A stretch of DNA of 13,569 bases, taken from the NCBI GenBank assembly GCA_038239195.1, contig JBBSEZ010000271.1, positions 1-13,569 on the forward strand, in the 5' to 3' direction. Both the position numbers and the translations under genes were made by a program. A model generated the notes under the pieces. The model searched no databases. It was given only the letters and a program-made list of their open reading frames with translations, and was not told where the DNA came from. Source of the DNA: JBBSEZ01 sp038239195 (lineage in GTDB: Bacteria > Planctomycetota > Planctomycetia > Gemmatales > Gemmataceae). Below are positions 1 through 7,072 of this stretch, piece after piece; positions within the stretch are counted from its first letter, which is position 1, and every line of letters begins with the position of its first letter.

Positions 1-1
1 G

Positions 2-2080
2 GACGGGCGGAAGGTGCTGGCCATCGCCGGGAACCTGGTGCGCGTCTGGGGGTTGCCGGCGGATGCCGTCCCGGAGCGCATCCCGCTCACGCCCAAGATG
101 GCCGCCCGCAACCCCTGGCAGGCCCTGCCTGCGCGCGTCCTGCTGGGGACCGCCGCGCCCCCAGACAAGGTCAGCTTCAGTCTCGACGGCGGCCGATTCG
201 TCCATGCCCCTTGGAGCGGGCACCTTCAGGTGTTCGAGACTGGCAAGCGCCAGGTGCTCTCCCGTTGCCGCGCCCGCGGCATGGTCTCTAGTGCCGCCTT
301 GAGCCCCGACGGGGCCCTGGTTGCCGCCGGCGGATCGGGTGGCATGGTGGAGCTCTGGGAAGCAGCCACCGGCAAACACCTCCGGACGATTGCGATCAGC
401 GACGAGCCCAACCCGGCACCAGGGCCTGAGCCGCAGGCCAACTTTCCCAACCGCGTGGTCTGGCACGTCGAGTTCAGCCAAAGTTCCCGCAAGCTCCTCA
501 CGGCGAGCAGTCAGTTTATGACCGGGGCGCGTGGTTTTGTCCGCCTTTGGGACGTGGCCACCGGGAGGCCCGCTTCGCCCGCGATCACACCGGGAGGCAA
601 GGTCTTCCACGCATCGTTGAGCCCCGATGGCCTGTTTGTCGCCACCCCCTGTCCCGGTCGCGCTGCCTGCGTCTGGGATGCGAAGACGGGAAAGGCGACG
701 ACGCCACCGATGCGGCACGACGGTGGGGTTCTGTCCGCACGGTTCAGCACCGACGGGCGGTACGTGGTGACGGGCGGCTATTGGAGAGACGAGCAGTTCG
801 GCGCCAGTCAGGTTTGGGATGCGCGGACCGGCGAGCCCGTCACTGCCCCGTTCAAGTTCCTGCGCCCGGTGGTGGCCACCCACTTCGACCCGAAGACGGG
901 ACAGTTCCTGGCTTTCACCGGGGACAGGTGGCTCTTTTCAGGCATGGGCCACGTCGTGGACACGTGGTTGGCTTTTCTCGACACAGCCCCCATTCTGCTG
1001 GCCAGCCCGAGCGAGGCCTGGTCCTGGTCGTTGCGCCCCGGCCCTTCCTCTGCCGACGCCATCCTGCGTTCGGTTCGGGTGCTGTCCGGGGCAAAGATCG
1101 ACGATGCCGGCGGCCATGTCGAGGCCGAAATCGTTGCCGACTGGGCGCACCTCCGAACGGGCGCCGGCAAGCAGCCCGCCCCACCAACCTCGGAAGAAAG
1201 ACTTGCCTGGCACGATCGGCAGGCGGCCGAGTGCGAGGCGGAAGGGCGTTGGGGCGCTGCCGCCTGGCACCTCGAGCGACAGTTGCGGCTGGCCCCGGGC
1301 GCCTCGTGGCGACTCCATTATCGGTGTGGTCGGGCGACCGCCAAAATGGGCCAGTGGAACACCAGTCTCCGCCATCTGTCCGAGGCCATCAAGCAGCGCC
1401 CGCCAAGCCCCGATCCCTGGGAGCAGCGCGGCGAGGTGAGGGCCCAACTGCGCCTCTGGGAAGGGGCAGCCCAGGATTTCGAGGAGGCGCTGAAGCGCTC
1501 GGCCGACAGATTCAAGAAGGCCCGTGGCATCGGGACGGAAGAGGTTGACCTGCGTGTCCGGCTCGCCTACGTCTACGCGGCCAGGAAGGACGCGAAGCGC
1601 TACGAGGAGCAATGTTCGGAGTTGCGCGAGAGGCTGTGGAAGCATGCAGACCCTGGCCTGGTGCGCAGGGCCGCCCCCGCTTGCAACTTGCGCCCGAGCG
1701 AGGCGAGTTCCTCCAAGCGGCTCGTGGCCCTCGTCCGCGAGGCGATCCGATTCGATCGCGGCGGCGGCGGTGCTTTTCTGCTTGCCGCGGCACTCTACCG
1801 AGCTGGGGAGCTCGATCTGGCCGAGAAAGAGTTGGCCGGGGCGGTGGGGGCAGCCCTCGAAGGCCCCCAACTCTCGAGTAGGTTGTTGAAGGTGATGCTT
1901 CTCTCGCGAAAAGACCCGGAACGTGCGGCGAAGTTGCTGGCAGCCGTGAATCCGCCCATCGTACAGCTTGAAAACGCCTCACCGACGGAAAGCAAGATCG
2001 GTTGGATGCCGCGCCTCGAGATCCTCCTTCTGCGGGACGAAGCGACCGCCACCCTGAAGGCCGCGAAGGCAAAGAAGTAA
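2..2080 (+). CDS. WD40-repeat and TPR protein, C-terminal part (5' end outside window)
   Basis: The reading frame is open to the window edge. The first visible codons read DGRKVLAIAGNLVRVWGLP, the end of a WD40 blade, so the true start lies upstream; the GTG at 14 is internal. About 692 residues are visible. At least four more blades follow, with cores such as LSPDGALVAAGG then VELWEAATGK, FVRLWDVATGR, CVWDAKTGK and QVWDARTGE (visible residues about 95-275). After a degenerate stretch and a linker, TPR-like helices begin near residue 400 (WHDRQAAECEAEGRWGAAAW) and run to about 500, with another helical repeat near 590-645. There is no signal peptide or membrane segment in the visible part. 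In Gemmata-type planctomycetes this WD40 plus TPR tail often sits behind a Ser/Thr kinase domain, so a kinase upstream is plausible but is inference. The domains suggest a protein-protein interaction scaffold. It converges on the gene at 2329. Confidence 0.9.
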   Translation, partial: DGRKVLAIAGNLVRVWGLPADAVPERIPLTPKMAARNPWQALPARVLLGTAAPPDKVSFSLDGGRFVHAPWSGHLQVFETGKRQVLSRCRARGMVSSAALSPDGALVAAGGSGGMVELWEAATGKHLRTIAISDEPNPAPGPEPQANFPNRVVWHVEFSQSSRKLLTASSQFMTGARGFVRLWDVATGRPASPAITPGGKVFHASLSPDGLFVATPCPGRAACVWDAKTGKATTPPMRHDGGVLSARFSTDGRYVVTGGYWRDEQFGASQVWDARTGEPVTAPFKFLRPVVATHFDPKTGQFLAFTGDRWLFSGMGHVVDTWLAFLDTAPILLASPSEAWSWSLRPGPSSADAILRSVRVLSGAKIDDAGGHVEAEIVADWAHLRTGAGKQPAPPTSEERLAWHDRQAAECEAEGRWGAAAWHLERQLRLAPGASWRLHYRCGRATAKMGQWNTSLRHLSEAIKQRPPSPDPWEQRGEVRAQLRLWEGAAQDFEEALKRSADRFKKARGIGTEEVDLRVRLAYVYAARKDAKRYEEQCSELRERLWKHADPGLVRRAAPACNLRPSEASSSKRLVALVREAIRFDRGGGGAFLLAAALYRAGELDLAEKELAGAVGAALEGPQLSSRLLKVMLLSRKDPERAAKLLAAVNPPIVQLENASPTESKIGWMPRLEILLLRDEATATLKAAKAKK

Positions 2081-2165
2081 CGTCCCTCCTCGGTTCGGGC
2101 CGAGGCAAGACAGTTGCTCCGTCTGCTTCCCGCGGGCTCGCCCGCGTGCCCGCGGATGCGGAAGC

Positions 2166-2200
2166 GAGCCGGAAGGACGGCCAGAAGGCCCTTCCGGCTC
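2166..2200 (+). terminator. GC-rich hairpin downstream of the WD40-TPR gene
   Basis: A perfect 11-bp stem (GAGCCGGAAGG at 2166-2176 pairing with CCTTCCGGCTC at 2190-2200) with a 13-nt loop lies 86 bp after the WD40-TPR stop codon. No T-run follows, so it is at best a factor-dependent or weak terminator. A second short GC palindrome (CGCGGGC, TC, GCCCGCG) lies just upstream at 2131-2146. Confidence 0.35.
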
Positions 2201-2230
2201 TGGCAGGATGGGAAGCCGCTCTTGTCAGGC

Positions 2231-2325
2231 GAGCGGCAGGACATGGTTTGCTGTAGGACGGCCCCCCCGAGCCGGCCGGACGGCTCGGGAGGGCCGTCCT
2301 ACAAGCATGCCTTCTCCTGCCGCTC
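2231..2325. repeat. 95-bp two-tier palindrome between convergent genes
   Basis: The inner arms are 23 nt each (2252-2274 and 2281-2303), with 22 of 23 positions complementary around a 6-nt loop GCCGGA. The outer arms (2231-2251 and 2305-2325) match at 17 of 21 positions and begin with GAGCGGCAGGA. The element ends 4 bp from the stop codon of the minus-strand gene at 2329 and lies between two convergent genes, so it could end transcription from both sides. It also has the shape of a dispersed REP or MITE-like element. Whether it recurs in the genome cannot be seen here. Confidence 0.8.
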
Positions 2326-2328
2326 GGC

Positions 2329-2664
2329 TCAGCGGAGGAAGCCCACGGGCCCCGTGTAGGTCCGGTAGCCAGGCTTCCCGGCGACCCAGCCGTTGCCGTA
2401 ACGGATGCACCTGCCGCGATCGGGGTTTTCAAACGTTCCGGCAGAGCGCCACCGGCCCCGGTCCAGTTCGTAGAGATGGACGCGCCACCACTGCTCGGCC
2501 CGCGCGACGCGAACGTCCGGCGAGGGGAGGCTGCGGGCCGAGCTCACGGCCTCCGTCTTGGTCGAGCTCGGCCCGTCCGACGTCGGAGAGGCGGCAGCGC
2601 CTGCGTGCTGCGTGGCCAGCGTCAGGCCGACGACGGCCAAGGAGAGTAACAGGTTGCGGAACAT
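2329..2664 (-). CDS. Small exported protein of unknown function
   Basis: It encodes 111 residues. Residues 1-24 form a Sec signal peptide (MFRNLLLSLAVVGLTLA core), with probable cleavage after AGA near residues 21-24. A Ser/Thr/Pro-rich spacer follows to about residue 50. The C-terminal half is rich in Trp, Tyr, Arg and Gly (EQWWRVHLYELDRGRW, then RYGNGWVAGKPGYRTYTGP), which suggests a small folded extracytoplasmic domain. The ATG at 2664 is supported by GGAG at 2672-2675 with a 7-nt spacer. It lies in the same orientation as the exported protein at 2867-3190, but about 200 bp and a hairpin separate them, so they probably have separate transcripts. I do not recognise the family. Confidence 0.75.
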   Translation of the reverse strand: MFRNLLLSLAVVGLTLATQHAGAAASPTSDGPSSTKTEAVSSARSLPSPDVRVARAEQWWRVHLYELDRGRWRSAGTFENPDRGRCIRYGNGWVAGKPGYRTYTGPVGFLR

Positions 2665-2823
2665 GAACGATCTCCATTCCTTCCAGGTTGGGCATGGTCA
2701 GGGCTGTGTCCGGCCGCGCCGTAAACGCGGCAAGACCAGCCTTTACTTCCAAGGACGGCAAACTCTCCCCCGCGAGACCGGAAGCGGCCGAGGCGAGGGC
2801 TCGGGCCTGGGGGAGGGCCCTCT

Positions 2824-2853
2824 CCCCTCCGTGCCCTTCACAGCACGGAGGGG
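2824..2853 (-). terminator. Hairpin after the 2867-3190 gene
   Basis: A perfect 11-bp GC-rich stem (CCCCTCCGTGC at 2824-2834 with GCACGGAGGGG at 2843-2853) has an 8-nt loop and starts 13 bp past the minus-strand stop codon. No T-run follows on the minus strand, so it is only terminator-like. Confidence 0.45.
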
Positions 2854-2866
2854 GGCCCCGGCGCGC

Positions 2867-3190
2867 TCAGTTGACGCTCAGGAGGACGTGGGTGATGCGG
2901 TTCCAGCGCTTGCCGCGGGCGTTGAGCGACCGGGCGAACGCCGCCTGCGCGTTGCCGATGGCATTGCGAGCCTCCAACTCGCTGCTGGCGGTGAACCCGA
3001 TCGAACGGGACTCCACGAACGTGCCGACGTTATAGGCGTCCAGGCGAACCTGATACGTCTTGACAGCGGCGCGGCTCGTCGAAGGGAACGGCGCGGCGGA
3101 CACAGGGGCCTCGCCCGCGCCGACCAAGGCGACCGCTCCGAGGGCGGCCAGGGTGAGGCGGCGGGCTGTTTGCAGCGAAGCAACGATCAT
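2867..3190 (-). CDS. Small exported protein of unknown function
   Basis: It encodes 107 residues. The N-terminus is a Sec signal peptide: basic residues at 10-11, a hydrophobic core LTLAALGAVALVGAG, and probable cleavage after VSA near residues 31-33. The mature part (about 75 residues) has an alternating pattern typical of beta strands (KTYQVRLDAYNVGTFVESR) and then an Ala-rich helix (residues about 69-90), and ends RWNRITHVLLSVN. The frame stays open far upstream, to 3853, but the ATG at 3190 is chosen because a strong Shine-Dalgarno, GGAAGGAG at 3198-3205, lies 7 nt before it and the signal peptide begins there. The family is not recognised. The mature protein has no Cys. Confidence 0.75.
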   Translation of the reverse strand: MIVASLQTARRLTLAALGAVALVGAGEAPVSAAPFPSTSRAAVKTYQVRLDAYNVGTFVESRSIGFTASSELEARNAIGNAQAAFARSLNARGKRWNRITHVLLSVN

Positions 3191-3455
3191 CGTGGTGCTC
3201 CTTCCAAAGGGACAGAGGTAGCAGAGAGGCCGGTTCGGTTGCTCTCTACCTCCTGGGGACGTCAGAATGCCGAGATTTGAAAAAAATCGGCGCTCGTTGC
3301 CAAGAAGGAGTGATGCGCCGAAGATCGATCTCGGAAAACCGCGCTGGGGCCCGTGTCGCCGCGGGAAGGTCGATCCGACGTCGAGGGGCGCCGCCCCGCG
3401 CGGTTCGCAGGACCGCGGTTTCACGGCGCGCAACGGCAGATTCCACTCTCTCCGT

Positions 3456-3483
3456 TTGACATTCCCCTCGCGCGACCTATCTT
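3456..3483 (+). promoter_or_regulatory. Sigma70-like promoter candidate for the kinase gene
   Basis: A consensus -35 box TTGACA (3456-3461) is separated by 16 nt from a -10 box TATCTT (3478-3483, 4 of 6 matches to TATAAT). A start near 3490 would give the kinase mRNA a leader of about 350 nt. This is pattern matching only; planctomycete promoters are not well characterised. Confidence 0.4.
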
Positions 3484-3653
3484 TGAGCGGGCTCCGGGAA
3501 GTAAGTTCTTTAGGGCGTTGGCGTTCGATCGGCCTGCCCACCCCGCCCGAACGCCACCCGCCCTCGCGCATCGGGCTTGCAGCCGGTCGAACAGTCCTCC
3601 GCTCCCCCTCTTGTCTTTCGTCGGGGGGACCATCGGCCGGGTTGCTCGGTGCC

Positions 3654-3737
3654 GGGGCTTGCGCCACCGCCGGGCCCACGTCCCTTGTGCTCGCCATCCC
3701 CCCGAACATCGGGGACCACGACGGTCGCGCAAGCCCC
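3654..3737 (+). other. Nested inverted repeats in the presumed kinase leader
   Basis: GGGGCTTGCGC (3654-3664) is perfectly complementary to 3727-3737 across 62 nt. Inside it lies a compact hairpin, CCCCGA-ACA-TCGGGG, at 3700-3714. If the promoter at 3456 is used, both would be in the 5' untranslated RNA about 100-190 nt before the kinase start. The match may be chance in GC-rich DNA. Confidence 0.3.
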
Positions 3738-3840
3738 TTCCCGCCCAGGGGATGGTCTGCCTCTGCAACCTGCCCGCGCGCCGTCGCGCGGGCCGCTATC
3801 GCTCCCCCCGAAGGGTGGGCCCCGTTTGAAAGGCAAGGCC

Positions 3841-5274
3841 ATGCCGGCGCCAACCACGACCGCCGAACTGTTCGAGCTGATCCGGAAAAGCGAACTGCTC
3901 CCCGCTCAGCGCCTCGATACCTTCCTCGTCCAGGCCACCGCCGCCACGCCCTCCGCCACGCCCAAGGAGATGGCCGCGCTCTTCGTCGCCGCCGGCATCC
4001 TCACCCAGTTTCAGGCCGACCAGTTCCTTCAGGGCAAGTGGCGCGGCTTCACCATCGGCAAGTACCGCGTCCTCGAGCGCCTCGGGGCCGGCGGGATGGG
4101 CACCGTCTACCTGTGCGAGCACGTGATGGTCGGCCGTCGTGTCGCCGTCAAGGTCCTGCCCACCGCCCAGGCCGCCAACCCATCGATCCTCGGCCGCTTC
4201 TACCGCGAGGCCCGCGCCTCCGGCGCGCTCGACCACCCCAACCTCGTCAAGTGCCACGACATCGACCAGGACGGCAACCTGCACTTCCTCGTCATGGACT
4301 ACGCCGATGGCGCCAACTTGCAGGAGATCGTCGCGCGCTCGGGCCCGCTGTCGCCGGAGAGGACCGCCCACTACGTGAGCCAGGCCGCCCTCGGGCTACA
4401 GCACGCCCACGGGGCGGGGCTCATTCACCGCGACGTCAAGCCCGCCAACATCCTCGTCGAGCGCAACGGGACCGTACGCGTCCTCGACATGGGCCTGGCG
4501 CGCTTCTTCCACGACAACACCGACCTTCTCACGCTCAAATACGACGACAACAACGTCCTCGGCACTGCCGACTACGTCGCCCCCGAGCAGGCCCTCAACA
4601 GCCACGAGGTCGACGTCCGCGCCGACGTCTATAGCCTGGGCGCGACCGCGTACTTCTGCCTGACCGGCCAACCGCCGTTTCCGACGGGCAAGGTCGCCCA
4701 GAAGCTGATCTGGCACCAGGTGCGCCAGCCGACGCCGATCCGCGAGTTGCGCCCCAACGTCCCTCCCGGGCTGATCGCCGTCGTGAACCGCATGATGGCC
4801 AAGGCCCCCACGCAGCGCTACCAGGTGCCCGGCGAGGTGGTCGAGGCGCTCGCCCCCTGGACGACCGAGCCGATCGCGCCGCCGTCCGAGGCGGAGATGC
4901 CGCGCCTCAGCCCTGCCATCGTCCAGGGAGCGCCCTCGTTCGCCCCGGGGCCCCGCACGCCCGCGCAAGCGCCCCGGCCCACCGCCGTGGCGGCTCGGGC
5001 CCGCTCGGCAGGGACTGCCGGCGCCGGTCGTGCCCTCGAAGTGGCGGCCCAGCGCTCGTCGTCCTCGGCCGAGCGCGACACCCCGCGCACCCTGGGCGCC
5101 CTGACGCCCACCAAGACCGATCAGCCGCGCACCTCTCCCGCGCCGGTGGTGCCCTCGCAACGGCTTGCGAAATCGACCGAGACGCCCCCGACGCCCTGGC
5201 TGCGCGTCCTGGCCATCCTGAGCGGAGGCGCCCTCGTGGGGCTCGCGGTGCGCGCCGCGCTCGGCGCGCTGTGA
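3841..5274 (+). CDS. Membrane-anchored Ser/Thr protein kinase (PknB-like)
   Basis: It encodes 477 residues and phosphorylates Ser/Thr on protein targets with ATP. Residues 1-68 form the short helical N-terminal module common in planctomycete kinases (TTTAELFELIRKS, then FQADQFLQGKW). The kinase domain spans about 75-340. It has the Gly loop GAGGMG (82-87), Lys104 in VAVK, the alpha-C Glu in FYREAR (E123), the catalytic loop HRDVKPAN (196-203) and APE (247-249). The metal-binding motif is DMG (216-218) in place of DFG. All core catalytic residues are present, so it should be active. A Pro/Ala/Thr-rich linker (about 341-450) leads to one C-terminal membrane helix (about 453-475) with almost nothing beyond it, so there is no outside sensor domain. 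The ATG at 3841 has GAAAGG 7 nt upstream. The frame is open back to 3577, but that Pro-rich extension looks non-coding. It converges on the gene at 5314 across 39 bp. Confidence 0.93.
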   Translation: MPAPTTTAELFELIRKSELLPAQRLDTFLVQATAATPSATPKEMAALFVAAGILTQFQADQFLQGKWRGFTIGKYRVLERLGAGGMGTVYLCEHVMVGRRVAVKVLPTAQAANPSILGRFYREARASGALDHPNLVKCHDIDQDGNLHFLVMDYADGANLQEIVARSGPLSPERTAHYVSQAALGLQHAHGAGLIHRDVKPANILVERNGTVRVLDMGLARFFHDNTDLLTLKYDDNNVLGTADYVAPEQALNSHEVDVRADVYSLGATAYFCLTGQPPFPTGKVAQKLIWHQVRQPTPIRELRPNVPPGLIAVVNRMMAKAPTQRYQVPGEVVEALAPWTTEPIAPPSEAEMPRLSPAIVQGAPSFAPGPRTPAQAPRPTAVAARARSAGTAGAGRALEVAAQRSSSSAERDTPRTLGALTPTKTDQPRTSPAPVVPSQRLAKSTETPPTPWLRVLAILSGGALVGLAVRAALGAL

Positions 5275-5313
5275 GCCGGGCCCCTCGCCAGGCCCCCCCT
5301 GCGAAACGAACGA

Positions 5314-6336
5314 TCAGGGCCGCGCGTTCGCGTCCCCGTGTCCCGCCGCCACCACGCGGAAGTCGAGCGACCGGCGCGCCGAGCGCGGCCTGGCCGGTTC
5401 GCCGTCCGTCGGCGGCGTGACGTCCTTGACGATCGCCCACAGGGTGTACGTCCCGGGCGGAAGTCGGGCAGGCACGTGAAGCTGGATGTTGAGGAAGTAG
5501 TCCTGGCGTGCGGTCTGGCTGCGATCGACGAACGTCCCGAGGTTGAGCTGCACCACGCACGCCCCGCGCTCGTTGCGGAGCTCCAGCGTACTGGAAAGGA
5601 CGTTCTCGTAGGCGCCGTCGCGCGGGCGGCTGCTGAAGTTGCGGAGCTCGGCATAAACCTGAACGCGCTCGCCCGGGCGGTCCCCGGTCCCCGCCTGGAA
5701 GGCGTGGCCCGCCGGCACCGTCTCGTAGCGGCCGAACCCGCCGATCTTGCGACAGAAGCAGACCTTGTCGAGCGTCAAAGGCGCTTTCCGCCGCAGCGAC
5801 TGGAGCAGGGTGGCAAGACGGTCGAGCGTGCAGGCCAGTTCTTCGGGCGGCAGCCGATCGAGGTCGCCCTCGCCGAGGCCCGCCGCCAGGCTCAGCAGCG
5901 CCAGCAAGGCCGCACGGTCGTTGGCCTCGTAGCGCTTGAGCCACTCGTCCGCCTGGTGCGGGCGTTTTTCGAGCACGGCGCGGAAGACCGCGACGAGCGG
6001 CGCGTCGGGCGGAGGCGCCTTCGCCGTGGGCATCGCCGTGGCCGTCACCGTCGCCTTCTCGGACAGAATTTGCGGCCCGGGCCTCAGCTCCTGGGGCCTG
6101 CGCTCGACGGGCACGGGTGGGAGGGGAGCGGGATTGTGCGGGAAATAGGCCGACTCGAGCTCGGGCCCCGGCGCTGCGCCAGGGGCTGGCGAGGGGCCCT
6201 TCGCCTCCGGGCGAGGGCGCGGATCGCGCGCAACGATCTCCTCGGGGGGCAGAACGTCGCGATCGCGGAACAGGCACCCCGGGCTGACCAGGGCCCAGAG
6301 CCCGCAGGCGCAAACAATCGGCCAGCCTCGACACAT
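5314..6336 (-). CDS. Putative lipoprotein with C-terminal beta-sandwich-like domain
   Basis: It encodes 340 residues. The N-terminus looks like a lipoprotein signal, with a hydrophobic stretch ending VSPGC (Cys21), although the residue at -3 is Ser and not the usual Leu, so lipidation is uncertain. Residues 30-115 are Pro/Ala-rich and probably disordered. A helical region (about 113-185) follows. Residues 187-330 form a conserved-looking domain beginning LTLDKVCFCRKIGGFGRYE, with a CxC pair (Cys193, Cys195), and then strand-rich sequence (RVQVYAELRNFSS, LPPGTYTLWAIVKD, RRSLDFRV) that resembles an Ig-like fold. I know similar sequences as uncharacterised planctomycete proteins; the function is unknown. 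The ATG at 6336 is preceded by GAGG at a 7-nt spacer. The frame continues upstream to 6891 only as a shadow of the PilZ gene. It lies 100 bp after the PilZ gene and may be co-transcribed with it. Confidence 0.8.
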   Translation of the reverse strand: MCRGWPIVCACGLWALVSPGCLFRDRDVLPPEEIVARDPRPRPEAKGPSPAPGAAPGPELESAYFPHNPAPLPPVPVERRPQELRPGPQILSEKATVTATAMPTAKAPPPDAPLVAVFRAVLEKRPHQADEWLKRYEANDRAALLALLSLAAGLGEGDLDRLPPEELACTLDRLATLLQSLRRKAPLTLDKVCFCRKIGGFGRYETVPAGHAFQAGTGDRPGERVQVYAELRNFSSRPRDGAYENVLSSTLELRNERGACVVQLNLGTFVDRSQTARQDYFLNIQLHVPARLPPGTYTLWAIVKDVTPPTDGEPARPRSARRSLDFRVVAAGHGDANARP

Positions 6337-6436
6337 GCAACGGCCTCGTCCCGTCCAGCACACCAGGCGTCTTGCCCGGAATCGGCGGGGACGATAGTCC
6401 GAGACCGCAAGGCGGTCAAGAGCGATCCGGCCCGGC

Positions 6437-6907
6437 TCACCCGAACTGCACCAGCACGTTCCAGCTCGGCGTGTGAGCGAACTGACAGCCGACCTCGTAC
6501 TCGTGGCCCTCGGCCCGGCAGCTCTTGACGAGGACCGGCACCCAGGGAGTCGATTCCGGCGCGATGCGTGGCCGAACCTTCCCCCTCGCCGCCTGGGCCA
6601 CGGGCTGCTCGACCATGACGCACAGCCCGCCGATCGAGCGATCCACCACCCAGCCGAGCAACGGCTCGCCCTCGCCGGCGGACAGGAAGACCTCGATGGC
6701 GTGGCCGCGACGCCGGGGCGCCGCCCGCCGCTCGGTGGTGACGCCCTGCAAGAAGTTGTCGGGGAGGAGTGGGGCCTTTTCGGCGGGGGCACGGCCAATG
6801 AAGAAGCGCCGGCCGAACAGATAGGCGAGGCCCCACACGGCCCCGCCGATGCAGGGGATGGCCCAGAGGGGGTCGAACGACCAGCCAACAAGGAACGGTG
6901 TGCTCAT
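6437..6907 (-). CDS. Membrane-anchored PilZ-domain protein (cyclic di-GMP binding)
   Basis: It encodes 156 residues. A single membrane helix (about 13-32, LWAIPCIGGAVWGLAYLFG) anchors the N-terminus. A PilZ domain follows from about residue 58. Both cyclic di-GMP binding signatures are present: the Arg-rich ERRAAPRRR (59-67, containing RxxxR) and DRSIGG (89-94, matching [DN]xSxxG). It ends in EVGCQFAHTPSWNVLVQFG, a C-terminal pattern I associate with planctomycete PilZ proteins. The likely role is to sense cyclic di-GMP at the cytoplasmic face of the membrane; the output is unknown. The start is uncertain: ATG at 6907 is chosen, a GTG at 6919 in the same frame would add four residues, and neither has a clear Shine-Dalgarno. 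It is upstream of the lipoprotein at 5314-6336 on the same strand. Confidence 0.85.
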   Translation of the reverse strand: MSTPFLVGWSFDPLWAIPCIGGAVWGLAYLFGRRFFIGRAPAEKAPLLPDNFLQGVTTERRAAPRRRGHAIEVFLSAGEGEPLLGWVVDRSIGGLCVMVEQPVAQAARGKVRPRIAPESTPWVPVLVKSCRAEGHEYEVGCQFAHTPSWNVLVQFG

Positions 6908-6991
6908 CGCTGTCGGCACCAGGCGAGGAAGGGGGAGGGGGAAGCATCCACCCGAACCCTAGCACGTGGCGAGCCAGCGGGCAAACGACCC

Positions 6992-7063
6992 CCCAACGGT
7001 TAGCGACGCTTCAAAGAAACGTCTTTGCCCGCACGCTTCTTCGAAGCGTCGCTAACCGTTGGG
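6992..7063. repeat. 72-bp palindrome, possible REP element or terminator
   Basis: A perfect 21-bp inverted repeat (6992-7012 with 7043-7063, starting CCCAACGGTTAGCGACGC) extends to 30-nt arms with two mismatches, around a 12-nt loop (7022-7033). It lies 9 bp past the stop codon of the minus-strand MBL-fold gene and 84 bp upstream of the PilZ start. On the minus strand it is followed by GGGGGTCGTTTGC, which is only weakly T-rich. It is placed to end the MBL transcript and shield the PilZ gene. The length and perfection also suit a mobile palindromic repeat. Confidence 0.85.
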
Positions 7064-7072
7064 ACCACCTTC

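Larger units (their letters stand above)
3191..3840. other. Divergent intergenic region of about 650 bp
   Basis: It lies between the minus-strand exported-protein gene and the plus-strand kinase gene. Several frames are open here, but they are Arg/Pro/Ser-rich translations of GC-rich DNA with no ribosome site or recognisable domain. The first 110 bp contain an A-run near 3279 and the 5' leader of the minus-strand gene. The rest holds a promoter candidate at 3456-3483 and inverted repeats in the presumed kinase leader. I see no RNA gene. Confidence 0.6.

Noticed and set aside
547..1548. 333-codon plus-strand open frame within the WD40-TPR gene
   Set aside because: Out-of-frame shadow with Arg/Gly/Pro-rich sequence and no domain.
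938..1870. 310-codon minus-strand open frame within the WD40-TPR gene
   Set aside because: Antisense shadow; the plus strand shows clear repeats through the same bases.
3577..3840. 88-residue N-terminal extension of the kinase from a TTG codon
   Set aside because: Pro-rich with no conserved pattern and no ribosome site, whereas the ATG at 3841 starts the known N-terminal module and has GAAAGG upstream. Kept only as a minor alternative.
3267..4634. 455-codon plus-strand open frame overlapping the kinase start
   Set aside because: The kinase frame carries all catalytic motifs; this frame gives an Arg/Pro-rich translation.
4907..6361. 484-codon minus-strand open frame across the kinase 3' end and lipoprotein gene
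   Set aside because: It overlaps two supported genes in other frames and has an Arg/Ala/Pro-rich composition without domains.
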